Assembly (NCBI RefSeq): GCF_015712165.1 | Contig: NZ_JADPZX010000001.1 | Location: 4,109,001 to 4,173,000, forward strand | Direction of reading: 5' to 3' | Source: Streptomyces spinoverrucosus | GTDB lineage: Bacteria > Actinomycetota > Actinomycetes > Streptomycetales > Streptomycetaceae | Length of the DNA: 64,000 bases | Shown here: in pieces, positions 16,618-25,979 of the stretch | How positions within the stretch are numbered: the stretch's first letter is position 1 | Layout: each line of letters opens with the position of its first letter | Translations under genes and position numbers: made by a program | Notes under the pieces: generated by a model | The model's input: the letters and a program-made list of their open reading frames with translations, nothing else | The model's database searches: none | What the model was told of the DNA's origin: nothing

Positions 16618-17598
16618 TCAGCTTGCCGAAGCCGAGGCCGACGCCGAGGTAGTGGCCGACGCGCCCGGCTGGGCCGAGCCCTCCGTGCCCGTGTGCGTCG
16701 CCTCCGGGTCCACGCCGACCGTGATGGTGGCCAGGACGCCCTTGGCGATGTCGTTCTTCTGGTACTTCAGCTTCAGCAGGCCGCCGGCCGTGCCGGACTG
16801 GTCGTAGATGGTGTCCTCGGTGAGCGTCGTGCGCTCGGTCGTCGAGGTCGAGTACGGCTCCACCTCGGCCGACGCCAGGACCGCCTCCTCGGCGAAGAAG
16901 AACTGGCCCGTGTGACAGGTGTTGCCGCCCTCGTAACCGGCGTCCGTCCAGGTGCCGCCCACGTGCACCTTGGTGTGGATGTGCACGCAGCGGCCGCGGT
17001 ACCAGCCCGGGAAGACGGTCTTGAAGGTGACGAAGCCCTGCTTGTCCGTGCGCCAGGTGCCGCGCAGGTAGCGCTCGTCGTCCGTCGGCTCCTCGTGCAC
17101 GCCGCCGCCCGTACCGCCGCTCGGCGCGCCGGACGGGGGTTCACCGGTCGGGGTGCCGGTGGGCGTGCCCGAGGGGGCGTCCGTCGGCGGGGTGCCGCCA
17201 CCGCCGGTCGACAGGCTCTCGTAGCCCGAGTAGATGCCCAGCGCGTCGCAGTGCCAGATGTCCACGGCCGCGTTGCGCAGCGGCTTGCAGGTCTCGGAGT
17301 CGATCACCTTGATGCGGAGGGTGAGCGGGATGCCCTCCCTGTCCTCGGTGATGTCCTGGCGGATCTTGTCGGCGTCGATGTAGTAGGGGCCCTCGGTGGT
17401 CTCCGAGGTCAGCCGGTAGCAGGCCTCCCCGGTGGCCGTCGTGCCCTTCTTCTCGCCGGCGAACGCGCCGGCCGCGAGCGTGCCGCCGACGCCCGCCGCC
17501 ACGACCGCTCCGGCACTGGCGGCCAGGACCTTACGGCGCGTCAGGTCCCGTTTGTGCCGGGGGGATCGGCCACTGCTGCTGTTGGTGTTCTCCGTCAT
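16618..17598 (-). CDS. secreted intradiol ring-cleavage dioxygenase (Tat signal)
   Basis: A 326-residue protein. A twin-arginine signal (LTRRKVLAASAGAVVAAG, about residues 20-40) predicts Tat export. The dioxygenase core has the usual Fe(III)-site context: TEGPYYID, DIWHCDALGIYSGY, RGTWRTDKQGFVTFKTVFPG and WYRGRCVHIHTKVH, with Tyr, Tyr, His, His as the probable ligands. A Gly/Pro/Thr-rich insert splits the core near residue 165, and the C-terminus ends in Ala/Ser repeats. Intradiol enzymes open catechols between the hydroxyls; exported members may act on lignin-derived aromatics. The start at ATG 17598 lacks a Shine-Dalgarno, and TAGCGT about 10 bp upstream suggests leaderless transcription. 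Confidence 0.87.
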   Translation of the reverse strand: MTENTNSSSGRSPRHKRDLTRRKVLAASAGAVVAAGVGGTLAAGAFAGEKKGTTATGEACYRLTSETTEGPYYIDADKIRQDITEDREGIPLTLRIKVIDSETCKPLRNAAVDIWHCDALGIYSGYESLSTGGGGTPPTDAPSGTPTGTPTGEPPSGAPSGGTGGGVHEEPTDDERYLRGTWRTDKQGFVTFKTVFPGWYRGRCVHIHTKVHVGGTWTDAGYEGGNTCHTGQFFFAEEAVLASAEVEPYSTSTTERTTLTEDTIYDQSGTAGGLLKLKYQKNDIAKGVLATITVGVDPEATHTGTEGSAQPGASATTSASASASAS

Positions 17599-17668
17599 GG
17601 GCGGGACGCTAGGGAGCGCACCTGTCAGCGCCATGGGTAAGAGCTGGGTGAGAGCCCTGCAAACGAAA

Positions 17669-17700
17669 GTGGCTCGGAACCGACGTCGGTTCCGAGCCAC
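17669..17700 (-). terminator. perfect 32-bp palindrome, aspS terminator
   Basis: GTGGCTCGGAACCGAC (17669-17684) is followed directly by its exact complement GTCGGTTCCGAGCCAC (17685-17700). It begins 17 bp past the aspS stop and separates aspS from the dioxygenase gene. Confidence 0.85.
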
Positions 17701-17716
17701 CCGCGCCCAGCAGGGA

Positions 17717-19480
17717 CTACTTCGGCTGCGGCTTGCGCACCGTCAGGTGCAGCTCCTTCAGCCGGGCCTCCTCCAGTTCCGTCGGGGCGCCCATCATCAG
17801 GTCCTGCGCGTTGCCGTTGAGCGGGAACGCGATGGTCTCGCGGATGTTGGGCTCGTCGGCGAGGAGCATGACGATGCGGTCGACGCCGGGCGCGATGCCG
17901 CCGTGCGGCGGGGCGCCGAAGCGGAACGCGCGCAGCATGCCGGCGAACTTCTCCTCGACGGTCTCCCGGTCGTACCCGGCGATCTCGAAGGCCTTGAGCA
18001 TGATCTCCGGCTCGTGGTTCCGGATCGCGCCGGAGGACAGCTCGACACCGTTGCAGACGATGTCGTACTGCCAGCCCAGGATGTCCAGCGGGTCCTGGGT
18101 CTCAAGGGCCTCCAGGCCGCCCTGCGGCATGGAGAACGGGTTGTGCGAGAAGTCGATCGCGCCGGTCTCCTCGTCCTTCTCGTACATCGGGAAGTCGACG
18201 ATCCAGCAGAACCGGAAGACGCCCTCCTCGAAGTGCCCGGCGCGCTTGGCGGCCTCGACGCGCACTCCGCCCATGATCTTGGAGACCTCGTCGAACTCGC
18301 CCGCGCCGAAGAACACCGCGTGACCGGCGGCCAGCGACAGCCGCTTGGTCAGCTCGGCGACGTTGTCCTCGGTGAGGAACTTCGCGATCGGGCCGGACAG
18401 CGTGCCGTCCTCGCCGACCCGCACCCACGCCAGACCCTTGGCGCCCAGCGAGACGGCGTACTCGCCGAGCTGGTCGAAGAACTTCCGGGGCTGCGAGGCG
18501 ACGTCCGGCACCGGCAGCGCCCGCACGTGCTTGCCCGCGAACGCCTTGAACTCGGAGCCCTCGAAGATGTCGGTGATGTCCACCAGCTCCAGCTGGGCGC
18601 GCAGGTCCGGCTTGTCGGAGCCGTACTTCAGCATCGCCTCGCGGAACGGGATCCGCGGGAAGGGGGAGGTGACGTGGCGGCCGTTGCCGAACTCCTCGAA
18701 CAGCTCGGTCATGAGCTTCTCGACGGGCTGGAAGACGTCCTCCTGCTCGACGAAGGACATCTCGATGTCGAGCTGGTAGAACTCGCCCGGCGAGCGGTCG
18801 GCCCGCGCGTCCTCGTCGCGGAAGCAGGGCGCGATCTGGAAGTAGCGGTCGAAGCCGGAGATCATCAGCAGCTGCTTGAACTGCTGCGGAGCCTGGGGGA
18901 GGGCGTAGAACTTGCCCGGGTTCAGACGGGAGGGCACGACGAAGTCGCGGGCGCCCTCGGGGGAGGTGGCGCTCAGGATCGGGGTCGCCATCTCGTTGAA
19001 GCCCAGCGCCGTCATCTTGTGCCGGATCGCCGAGATGACCGACGTGCGCAGCAGGATGTTGCGGTGCATGCGCTCGCGGCGCAGGTCCAGGAAGCGGTAC
19101 TCCAGGCGCCGCTCCTCGTTGACCCCGTCCTCGGTGTTGATCGTGAAGGGCAGCGGGGCGGCCGCGCCCAGCACTTCGACGTCACCGACCTCGATCTCGA
19201 TCTCGCCGGTGGGCAGCTCGGGGTTGATGTTCTCGGCGCCACGGGAGACGACCTGGCCGTCGACGCGGACGACGGTCTCCTTGGAGAGCTTGTCCAGCGC
19301 CTCGTAGGCGGCCGTGTTCGGCCGGGCGACCAGCTGCGTGATGCCGTAGTGGTCCCGCAGATCGATGAAGAGGATGCCGCCCAGGTCGCGCCGATTGTGC
19401 AGCCAGCCACTCAGCCGGACGTCGGTGCCGACGTCAGAGGCGCGGAGCTCGCCGCAGGTGTGGGACCTGTACCGATGCAT
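17717..19480 (-). CDS. aspS: aspartyl-tRNA synthetase
   Basis: A 587-residue class IIb synthetase that charges tRNA-Asp. The N-terminal OB fold binds the anticodon ([20 protein letters not shown]). Class II motif 2 is seen in [20 protein letters not shown], and motif 3 in [20 protein letters not shown]. The bacterial GAD insertion lies between motifs 2 and 3 (residues about 290-415). Length matches bacterial AspRS. Residue 33 in RRDLGG is Leu where, from memory, non-discriminating AspRS has His. ATG 19480 gives the canonical N-terminus [12 protein letters not shown]. It is followed by a perfect palindromic terminator and preceded by a parS site. Confidence 0.96.
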   Translation of the reverse strand: MHRYRSHTCGELRASDVGTDVRLSGWLHNRRDLGGILFIDLRDHYGITQLVARPNTAAYEALDKLSKETVVRVDGQVVSRGAENINPELPTGEIEIEVGDVEVLGAAAPLPFTINTEDGVNEERRLEYRFLDLRRERMHRNILLRTSVISAIRHKMTALGFNEMATPILSATSPEGARDFVVPSRLNPGKFYALPQAPQQFKQLLMISGFDRYFQIAPCFRDEDARADRSPGEFYQLDIEMSFVEQEDVFQPVEKLMTELFEEFGNGRHVTSPFPRIPFREAMLKYGSDKPDLRAQLELVDITDIFEGSEFKAFAGKHVRALPVPDVASQPRKFFDQLGEYAVSLGAKGLAWVRVGEDGTLSGPIAKFLTEDNVAELTKRLSLAAGHAVFFGAGEFDEVSKIMGGVRVEAAKRAGHFEEGVFRFCWIVDFPMYEKDEETGAIDFSHNPFSMPQGGLEALETQDPLDILGWQYDIVCNGVELSSGAIRNHEPEIMLKAFEIAGYDRETVEEKFAGMLRAFRFGAPPHGGIAPGVDRIVMLLADEPNIRETIAFPLNGNAQDLMMGAPTELEEARLKELHLTVRKPQPK

Positions 19481-19512
19481 CGTCGTTCATCCAGCCTTCG
19501 CAGATCGGGGTC

Positions 19513-19526
19513 GTTTCACGTGAAAC
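19513..19526. other. parS: parS centromere-like site (ParB binding)
   Basis: GTTTCACGTGAAAC is a perfect 14-bp palindrome identical to the Streptomyces parS consensus. It lies in the 142-bp gap between the divergent aspS and SpoIIE-phosphatase genes. ParB loads here to organise and segregate the origin region. Confidence 0.9.
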
Positions 19527-19622
19527 ACCCCCAGGGTACCGGCCGACCGGAAGGGCCTCTCCACGATTACCGGTGCGCGGTATCGGTGGCAGCATTCGAT
19601 CACCTCTTCTTAGAGTGGGGCA

Positions 19623-21746
19623 ATGCGCACTGGTGAGCCCCTGCCCGCCGTGGGGCAGGTTCTCGCCGCCCTCGCGACCGGCCTGTGGCATTGGGACACG
19701 GCCACGAAACTGGTCACGGTGGATGCCGAGGCCGCTCGGCTGCTCGGGCTGCCCGCCGAGCAGGCGACCCTCACGGAGGCCCAGGTCAGGGCCCGGCTGC
19801 ACCCCGTGGACTGGAACGAGATCGTCAGCGTCGTCGGCCTCGCGGCCGCCGAGGGCACGCTCGCCGAGGTGCGCGTGCGGATCATGGACGAGCGGGGCCG
19901 GGTGATCCGTACCGTCCGCAGCCGGTCCAAGCCCAGCTACGACCGCGAACGCCGGGCCTTCGAGCTGATCGGCACCCTCCAGGAGGTCACCGACCCCGCG
20001 CCGGGCACCCCGGCGGGCCGCCGGGCGGTCACCGGTGACTGGCGGCGCTCCCGGGAGGCGTTCCTGCTGGACGCGGGCCGGGCGCTGGCCGAGGCGCGGT
20101 CCACGGCGGAGGTACTGCGGGTGGCGGCCGGACTGTCGATGCCGGGCTTCTCCCCGGACGGGCTCGCCGTCTTCGGGGTCACGGGCGATCGCCTGACGAT
20201 CATCGGCCACCACGGCTACCGGGCCGGCGACGAGGACTCCTTCTCACACATGGCCCTGGCGACGGACTATCCGGCGGCGGAGGTCGTCCGCACCGGCCGT
20301 GCCGTCTATCTCTCCTCGCCCGATCACTACAGGTCCCGCTACCCGCTCACCTGGCCCCTCGCCGAGCAGTTCGACCGCAAGTCCTGGGCCTTTCTGCCGC
20401 TGACCGTCGCCGGGCGCACCATGGGCGCCTGGATGGCGGCCTTCGCCTATCCGGTGGCGTTCACACCGGACGAGCGGTCCGTGCTGACCACGGTCGCCCG
20501 GATGCTCGCGCAGGCCCTCACCCGGGCCGGCGCCGCCGAGTCCGAGCGGGAGCTGACCGACGGCCTGCAACGCTCCATGCTGCCCACGCTGGGCCCGGAG
20601 ATCCCCGGCATGAACGTCGCCGCCCGGTACATCCCCACCGGCGGCGGGCTCCAGGTCGGCGGCGACTGGTACGACATGATCCCGCTGCCCAGCGGCCGGA
20701 TCGCCCTCGTCATCGGGGACGTCCAGGGGCATGACGTGCGGGCGGCGGGCCTGATGGGCCAGCTGCGGATAGCCCTGCGGGCCTACGCGTCCGAGGGCCA
20801 CCGCCCCGACGCCGTTCTGTCCCGCGCCTCCCGCTTCCTGCACGGCATCAGCACCACCGACGACGACCACGCCGACCAGCGCTTCGCGACCTGCCTGTAC
20901 GTCGAGGCCGACCCGAAGACCGGTGTGCTGGACATCGCCCGCGCCGGGCACCCGGACCCGGCGATCCGCATGGCCGACGGCACGGTCCTGAAGCACCCGA
21001 CGGCCGGCGGGCTGCCCCTCGGCATCGACCCGGACGCCGACTACCCCACCACCCAGCTGGTCCTCGAACCCGGCGAGACCATGCTGATCTGCACCGACGG
21101 CCTGATCGAGACCGGCGGGCACGACCTGGAGACCGGCTGGGCGCGCATCCGCACCATCCTGGAGGAACACAAGGGCGACCTGGAGGAGCTCGCCGACTCC
21201 CTGGTCCAGGCCGTGCACGGGCCCTCCTCCCACCACACCACCGGCCCGCTCGCCGACCGGCGCGAGGACGACATCGCGGTGCTGCTGTTGTGCCGGGAGC
21301 CCGAGGGCTGCGGCTGCGGCGACACCGTGTCCGTACGGCCGCGGGTGCGGCGCACGGTGCTGACGGTCGCCCAGGCCGAGCCCGAGCGGGTCGCCGTGGC
21401 CCGGCAGCACCTGCGCGAGCTGCTGCACGACTGGGGCTCAGCCGACCAGGTCGACTCGGCGGTGCTGCTGCTGTCCGAGATGCTCACCAACGTCCTGGTG
21501 CACACCGACACCGACGCGCTGCTGGTCGCCGAGATCGCGGGGGAGCCGGGGGCGCGGCGGATGCGGGTGGAGGTCACCGACGCCGGCGACGACCTGCCGC
21601 ACAAGCGCCGGCCCGGGGAACTGGCGTCCTCCGGCCGCGGCCTGATGCTGATCGAGCTGCTGGCGCACGCGTGGGGGGTGGACCCACGGGGCGAGGGCAA
21701 GAGCATCTGGTTCGAGCTGCACGAGCCCGACGGGCAGCCGGCGTAG
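19623..21746 (+). CDS. PAS-GAF-PP2C (SpoIIE) phosphatase with C-terminal HATPase domain
   Basis: A 707-residue multidomain regulator. Residues about 1-115 form a PAS-like sensor (ATGLWHWDTATKLVTVDAEA). A GAF domain lies near 145-300. The SpoIIE-type PP2C phosphatase spans about 310-545 and carries the metal-binding motifs GGDWYDMIPL, VIGDVQGHD and TDGLIETGG. The last 140 residues are an RsbW-like ATP-binding domain (LSEMLTNVLVHT, GRGLMLIELLAHAWG). Such proteins dephosphorylate anti-sigma antagonists and may carry the opposing kinase in the same chain, linking a signal to sigma-factor release. ATG 19623 follows AGTGGGGC. A TTAGAGT just upstream may be the -10 element. Partners are not encoded nearby. 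Confidence 0.92.
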   Translation: MRTGEPLPAVGQVLAALATGLWHWDTATKLVTVDAEAARLLGLPAEQATLTEAQVRARLHPVDWNEIVSVVGLAAAEGTLAEVRVRIMDERGRVIRTVRSRSKPSYDRERRAFELIGTLQEVTDPAPGTPAGRRAVTGDWRRSREAFLLDAGRALAEARSTAEVLRVAAGLSMPGFSPDGLAVFGVTGDRLTIIGHHGYRAGDEDSFSHMALATDYPAAEVVRTGRAVYLSSPDHYRSRYPLTWPLAEQFDRKSWAFLPLTVAGRTMGAWMAAFAYPVAFTPDERSVLTTVARMLAQALTRAGAAESERELTDGLQRSMLPTLGPEIPGMNVAARYIPTGGGLQVGGDWYDMIPLPSGRIALVIGDVQGHDVRAAGLMGQLRIALRAYASEGHRPDAVLSRASRFLHGISTTDDDHADQRFATCLYVEADPKTGVLDIARAGHPDPAIRMADGTVLKHPTAGGLPLGIDPDADYPTTQLVLEPGETMLICTDGLIETGGHDLETGWARIRTILEEHKGDLEELADSLVQAVHGPSSHHTTGPLADRREDDIAVLLLCREPEGCGCGDTVSVRPRVRRTVLTVAQAEPERVAVARQHLRELLHDWGSADQVDSAVLLLSEMLTNVLVHTDTDALLVAEIAGEPGARRMRVEVTDAGDDLPHKRRPGELASSGRGLMLIELLAHAWGVDPRGEGKSIWFELHEPDGQPA

Positions 21747-21749
21747 CGG

Positions 21750-22808
21750 CTACGACTTCGAGGGCTCGGGCGGTGTGCCGTACCGCACCCGCAGCTCGTG
21801 CACGACCCCGAAAGCGGCGGCGACGAGCGGTACCGCCAGCAGCATGCCCAGGATCCCGGCGACCGACGCCCCCGCGGTGATCGCGACCATCACCACCGCC
21901 GGATGCATCTGCACGGTCCGGCTCTGGATCATCGGCTGCAGCACATGCCCCTCCAGCAGCTGCACCGCGAGCACCACCCCGAGCGCCCACAGCGCGATGA
22001 CGAACCCCCGGTCGGCGAACGCGACCAGCACGGCCACGGCACCGGAGAGGAACGCGCCGAGATAGGGGATGTACGCGAAGACGAACACCAGCGCCCCCAG
22101 CCCTACCGCGCCCGGCACGTCCAGGATCAGCAGCCCGATCGTGATGCACACGGCGTCGATGAAGGCGATGAAGGTGGTGCCGCGCATGAACCCCTCGACA
22201 GCCTGGAAGGCCCGCCGCGCCATGGCCTCCACGGTGTCGGCGGTGCCGGGCGGGGCGAGCGCGCGCAGACCGCCCGAGGCCCGGTGGGAGTCGCGCAGGA
22301 AGAAGAAGACGAGCAGCAGCGCCAGTACGGCCATGGCGATGGTCTCGCCGACCACACTCACCCCGCTGATCACCCCGGAGGCGGCCGTCCCGCCGAACTT
22401 GCTCAGCAACTCGCGGGCGTTGGAGACGATGTCTTCCAGCGAGGTGCCCGCCGCCCCGAAGTGCTCGGCGATGCCCTGCGCCGCCCGTCTCAGCGAGGTG
22501 ATGATCTGGTCGCCGGACTCGATGAGCGCGGCGACGACGATGTACACCGCCCCGCCGACCACCGCCACCACGGCGACGCAGGTGAGCGCGGCGGCGACCG
22601 ACCGGTTGACGCCGACTCGGACCAGCCGTCGGTACAAGGGCCCCAGCAGCGCGGTCCCGAGCAGCGCGAGCAGCACGGGCACGACGGCCGTGCGCAGCCG
22701 GGCGCAGAGCACGACCCCCACCCACACGACGGCGGCGGCCAGCAGCACGACCGCACACCAGGCGGCGAACCGCCGTACGGGAACGGGAAGCAGGTGCACG
22801 CCTCCCAC
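21750..22808 (-). CDS. AI-2E family transporter-like membrane protein
   Basis: A protein of about 352 residues with the AI-2E (UPF0118/TqsA-YhhQ-type) layout. It has two or three N-terminal membrane segments, a soluble central part around residues 110-150, then several segments with the family motifs LLVFFFLRD, FIAFIDAVCITIGLLIL, FAYIPYLGAFLSG and EGHVLQPMI. Family members export small molecules or ions, and few are characterised. The GTG start at 22808 is uncertain: a GGGAGG lies just inside it, and a strong hairpin ends only 14 bp upstream. It converges with the phosphatase gene, leaving a 3-bp gap. Confidence 0.85.
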   Translation of the reverse strand: MGGVHLLPVPVRRFAAWCAVVLLAAAVVWVGVVLCARLRTAVVPVLLALLGTALLGPLYRRLVRVGVNRSVAAALTCVAVVAVVGGAVYIVVAALIESGDQIITSLRRAAQGIAEHFGAAGTSLEDIVSNARELLSKFGGTAASGVISGVSVVGETIAMAVLALLLVFFFLRDSHRASGGLRALAPPGTADTVEAMARRAFQAVEGFMRGTTFIAFIDAVCITIGLLILDVPGAVGLGALVFVFAYIPYLGAFLSGAVAVLVAFADRGFVIALWALGVVLAVQLLEGHVLQPMIQSRTVQMHPAVVMVAITAGASVAGILGMLLAVPLVAAAFGVVHELRVRYGTPPEPSKS

Positions 22809-22821
22809 CCGACCACGCGAG

Positions 22822-22852
22822 GGCCGGGCTGTCCTGCGCGGACAGCCCGGCC
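22822..22852 (-). terminator. strong hairpin upstream of the AI-2E gene
   Basis: GGCCGGGCTGTCC (22822-22834) pairs with GGACAGCCCGGCC (22840-22852) around a 5-nt loop. It could terminate a transcript arriving from the right or, since it lies 14 bp before the annotated AI-2E start, affect expression of that gene. Confidence 0.6.
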
Positions 22853-23641
22853 GGGTGACGGTTCGTCAGGACGTCAGTCCTGCGGAGTGCTCTTCGCGCG
22901 CCCTTTGACTACCTGGCCAGCAGCACCCCACCGGCTGCCGGACCGCCCGACCGCCGACGACTGCGATCTTGGCACGCGCGCGGAAGTCCTCCGGGCACGA
23001 CAGGGTGATCGCCGCACCGGCGCGACCGGCATCACCTTCTGGGCGACAAGTGCTGCCGGGATACAGGCGCGACACAATCCGCATGCCGCAAGGGCACGTG
23101 CCAACGAGTGCTGTGATGGCCCGGTCCCTCAGTGTCAGTACCACTGACTAGGGTGATCCGTAACGCCGAGGCTGAACGATGTGAGGACCACCTGGGAGAC
23201 CGTCACGGGAGCGGGACATGGCCGAAGGTACGAGCCGCAAGAAACCGCTGACGCAGTGCGGGAACTTCGAGTCGATATCGCGCGAACAACTGACCGCATT
23301 GCCAGCCCCGGCGAGTGTCGGCCAAGGCAAACATTCCCGGTGCATCGAAGACTACGCGGACACAGGCCGACCTGGGCAAGGCGCCGGAGGACAACGAGAG
23401 CGCAATCTCCCAGCCCGTGAACCTCGCCGGGATCACGGCCTTTGCCCCACCTGTCCGCAAGCGCCGTTCACACACTTCGACGCGAGCGCCCCAAGTCGCC
23501 CATCTGCCGCAGGGAGCTCTACTCCGGGGAACCTGTCGGCCCAGGGACCTGCCCCCTTCGCCCCACGGCCCTTGGACCACCAGAGCTGCACCGGTCAGCG
23601 TTGGCGCACTACGACAGTAATGAACAGGAGAGTCGAATTCC
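22853..23641. other. 790-bp stretch without a convincing gene
   Basis: Several short frames exist on both strands (for example 22866-23144 minus and 23218-23730 plus), but none has a domain I recognise, a good ribosome site and high-GC codon use together. One element stands out: GTCAGT (23134-23139) and ACTGAC (23143-23148) form an inverted repeat immediately before TAGGGT (23149-23154), a possible promoter with an operator. A fragment reading YEPQETADAVRELRVDIART near 23220 could be a gene remnant. Confidence 0.4.
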
Positions 23642-24118
23642 ATGGCGTGGGACGAGTGGGAGCAGCTGAAAGCCGACGCAGGCGCCCGCGGTTCGACACA
23701 GATGCAGCTCAACCAGTTGGGCCGGGCTGACGGGAGCGGCGAGGGACCAGAAGGCGGTGGGGAGCGGCTTAAGCACAGTGCCAAGCCGTGGAACGACGCC
23801 GCCCAGGTGGCTGACGAACTACGCATCAGCACCAACCGCGTCAGGGCCAGGCTGGACAGCACGCATGGCAGCATCAAGAACAAGTACGAACTCGAACACT
23901 ACGGCGTCTCCACCGGCACGAACGGCTTGGACAGTATCGACGTCCTGCGCAGCGTGCTCACCTCGTGGGAGGAGCGCCTGGAGGCAGTGCGCGACGAGTG
24001 CGAGACCCTGGGTCCTAAACTGCGCCAGACCGCCCGTGATCTAGGAAGCACCGACGTGAAGGTCAAGACCGACGTGGACTCCGTCAACGTCGGCTCCGGC
24101 GATGCGAAGGTGAGGTGA
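23642..24118 (+). CDS. WXG/ESX-like helical protein of a hydrolase operon
   Basis: A 158-residue, charged, mostly helical protein without signal peptide (MAWDEWEQLKADAGARGSTQ at the start). After a Gly-rich linker come two long predicted helices, including WNDAAQVADELRISTNRVRA and SWEERLEAVRDECETLGPKL, with a GVSTGTNGLDSID turn. The layout resembles WXG100/ESX-type small secreted proteins, although the usual central WxG is not obvious. ATG 23642 follows AACAGGAG. It is the first gene of a three-gene operon, with the next start only 5 bp after its stop. Function is inferred from context only. Confidence 0.7.
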   Translation: MAWDEWEQLKADAGARGSTQMQLNQLGRADGSGEGPEGGGERLKHSAKPWNDAAQVADELRISTNRVRARLDSTHGSIKNKYELEHYGVSTGTNGLDSIDVLRSVLTSWEERLEAVRDECETLGPKLRQTARDLGSTDVKVKTDVDSVNVGSGDAKVR

Positions 24119-24122
24119 GGCC

Positions 24123-25979
24123 ATGCTGACGTGGCAGCAGCTGCGCGATCTGAACCTGGGCCAGCTCGATGACGCGGCCGACGGCTGGGGCGAGGTCAGC
24201 AACGCCGCCGACGCGGCCCGGGACCGGGTGGATGCCGAGATGATCGGAAAGGTCGCCAAGTCCCAGGAAGGCGAGGCCGCCAAAGCATCCGTCAAGCGCC
24301 TCAAAGTCCTGAGCCAGAACTTCGCCTACCTCCATGCCGAGTGCGGCCTCATCCGTGGCACCGTCAACAGCCTTGCCCACGAATTGCGGACCCCACAGCG
24401 AAACCTGAAACAGGCCCTTGAGGAGGCGGCACAACGCCAGTTCACTCTCGACCAGAAGGGCAACGTCAGTTACCCCGCAGCCGGCCAGAGTCAGCTCGAT
24501 GGCTCCAAGGTTCCTGGCGGACAGGTTGCGGGCCGCCTCACCCCCTTGGACCGTCGCCCTTCGCCGGACGGGGCGCTCCTCACCGAGAGTGACACTTCCC
24601 AGTTCAGCAATCCGAACCCGAACTACGCTCTGGCCGCGGACATCGCCGACCGCATCGTCCTCGCCGTCCACGAGGCGAACGAGATCGACGCACGCTTCAG
24701 CAAAACGCTGAGCAAACTCAAGGCCAAACCGGGCCTCACTGTGGACTCCGCCACCTGGGCGGATGCGGCCAGGGACGCCGCCGCGGTCCGCGGTGTCGCG
24801 GGTGACTATCTCAAGGAAGATATCCCCACCGACAAGTCTCCAGCGGCGCGCAAAGAATGGTGGGACCGCCTGAGCGACGAGCAGCGCGAGCAGTACCTCA
24901 CCGTCTATCCGGATGTGATCGGGAACCTGGATGGGATCCCGGCGGTGGTACGTGACGAGGCCAACCGGAACAACCTGCCCCTCCTGATCGGGAAGCTCGA
25001 AGGGCAGCACGACGAACAGGCGAGGACCATGCTGGCCGGACTGCGGTCCATCGACAGCCAGCTGAAGGCCGGCAGCGAACCCCCGATGCTCCTGCTCGGT
25101 ATCAGCGATGAGGGCAACGGCCGAGCCATCGTGTCCTACGGCAACCCTGACGCCTCGCGCAATGTCTCCGCATACGTGCCAGGCCTCGGTACAGCGCTGG
25201 ACGAGGACTTCGCCCGCAACGATCTCAAGCGAGCGCGGGACACGGCCATCGGGGCCCGCGAATACGACGAGTCCAGCGCCTCGATCGTCTGGCTCGGGTA
25301 CGACGCCCCCCAGCTGCCCGCCCAGGAGTTCAGCCGGAACCTTGATGTGATGTCGCCGTTCGACGCCCAGGTCGGCTCATTCGCCTACAACGACTTCATG
25401 GCCGGCATAGGCGCGACCAACGAGCACGCGGACCCCCACATCACCGCCATCGGCCACTCGTACGGCTCCCTCACCGTGGGACAGGCCGCACAGCACGAAG
25501 GGGGCATACCTGCAGCGGACGACATCATTCTTGTCGGCAGTCCGGGCACCGGTGCGGACAAGGCAGAAGACCTCAACGTCGGCAAGAATCACGTCTTCGT
25601 CGGCGCGGCGGACAACGACGTCGTCACCAAACTCCCCTCGCAGGAGCAGAAACACGCGGGCTTCCAAGCGCTCGTGCAGGGGACGACCAACGCACGTTCC
25701 CTGGGGCCGTTGGCGCTCGTCTTCGGTGGGGCTCAAGCCTGGGCAGTGGGAGCGGCCGCGGATCCCGACGGCAGTCAGCTCTGGTTCGGAACCGACCCGG
25801 CCCACAAGGACTTCGGTGCCCAGCGCTTCCTGACAGATGATGGCCCCACGCTGGGAGAAGGCGGGGTCGAGGCTCACTCCAACTACTTCAACCCCGCCAA
25901 AGACCAGGTGTCCGCAGACAACATCGCCAAGATCGTCTCGGGCAGCTCCGACAAGATCATCATGGAGACCGGGCGATGA
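24123..25979 (+). CDS. DUF1023 alpha/beta hydrolase with N-terminal WXG-like helical region
   Basis: A 618-residue protein. The first ~120 residues are a helical domain (MLTWQQLRDLNLGQLDDAAD), and a second helical region follows to about residue 300. From there a DUF1023 alpha/beta hydrolase begins (PPMLLLGISDEGNGRAIVSY, VWLGYDAPQLP) with the nucleophile elbow GHSYGS and the late aspartate/histidine region VGAADNDVVTKLP and GGVEAHSNYF. DUF1023 proteins are common in actinobacteria beside small helical proteins and are suspected effectors or cell-envelope hydrolases; the substrate is unknown. The ribosome site GGTGAGG lies in the preceding gene. The stop overlaps the lipoprotein start by 4 bp. 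Confidence 0.85.
   Translation: MLTWQQLRDLNLGQLDDAADGWGEVSNAADAARDRVDAEMIGKVAKSQEGEAAKASVKRLKVLSQNFAYLHAECGLIRGTVNSLAHELRTPQRNLKQALEEAAQRQFTLDQKGNVSYPAAGQSQLDGSKVPGGQVAGRLTPLDRRPSPDGALLTESDTSQFSNPNPNYALAADIADRIVLAVHEANEIDARFSKTLSKLKAKPGLTVDSATWADAARDAAAVRGVAGDYLKEDIPTDKSPAARKEWWDRLSDEQREQYLTVYPDVIGNLDGIPAVVRDEANRNNLPLLIGKLEGQHDEQARTMLAGLRSIDSQLKAGSEPPMLLLGISDEGNGRAIVSYGNPDASRNVSAYVPGLGTALDEDFARNDLKRARDTAIGAREYDESSASIVWLGYDAPQLPAQEFSRNLDVMSPFDAQVGSFAYNDFMAGIGATNEHADPHITAIGHSYGSLTVGQAAQHEGGIPAADDIILVGSPGTGADKAEDLNVGKNHVFVGAADNDVVTKLPSQEQKHAGFQALVQGTTNARSLGPLALVFGGAQAWAVGAAADPDGSQLWFGTDPAHKDFGAQRFLTDDGPTLGEGGVEAHSNYFNPAKDQVSADNIAKIVSGSSDKIIMETGR

Noticed and set aside
22866..23144. Small minus-strand frames at 22866-23144 and 22874-23104
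   Set aside because: No ribosome site, no known domain and Arg/Ser-rich composition typical of a wrong frame; the two frames overlap each other.
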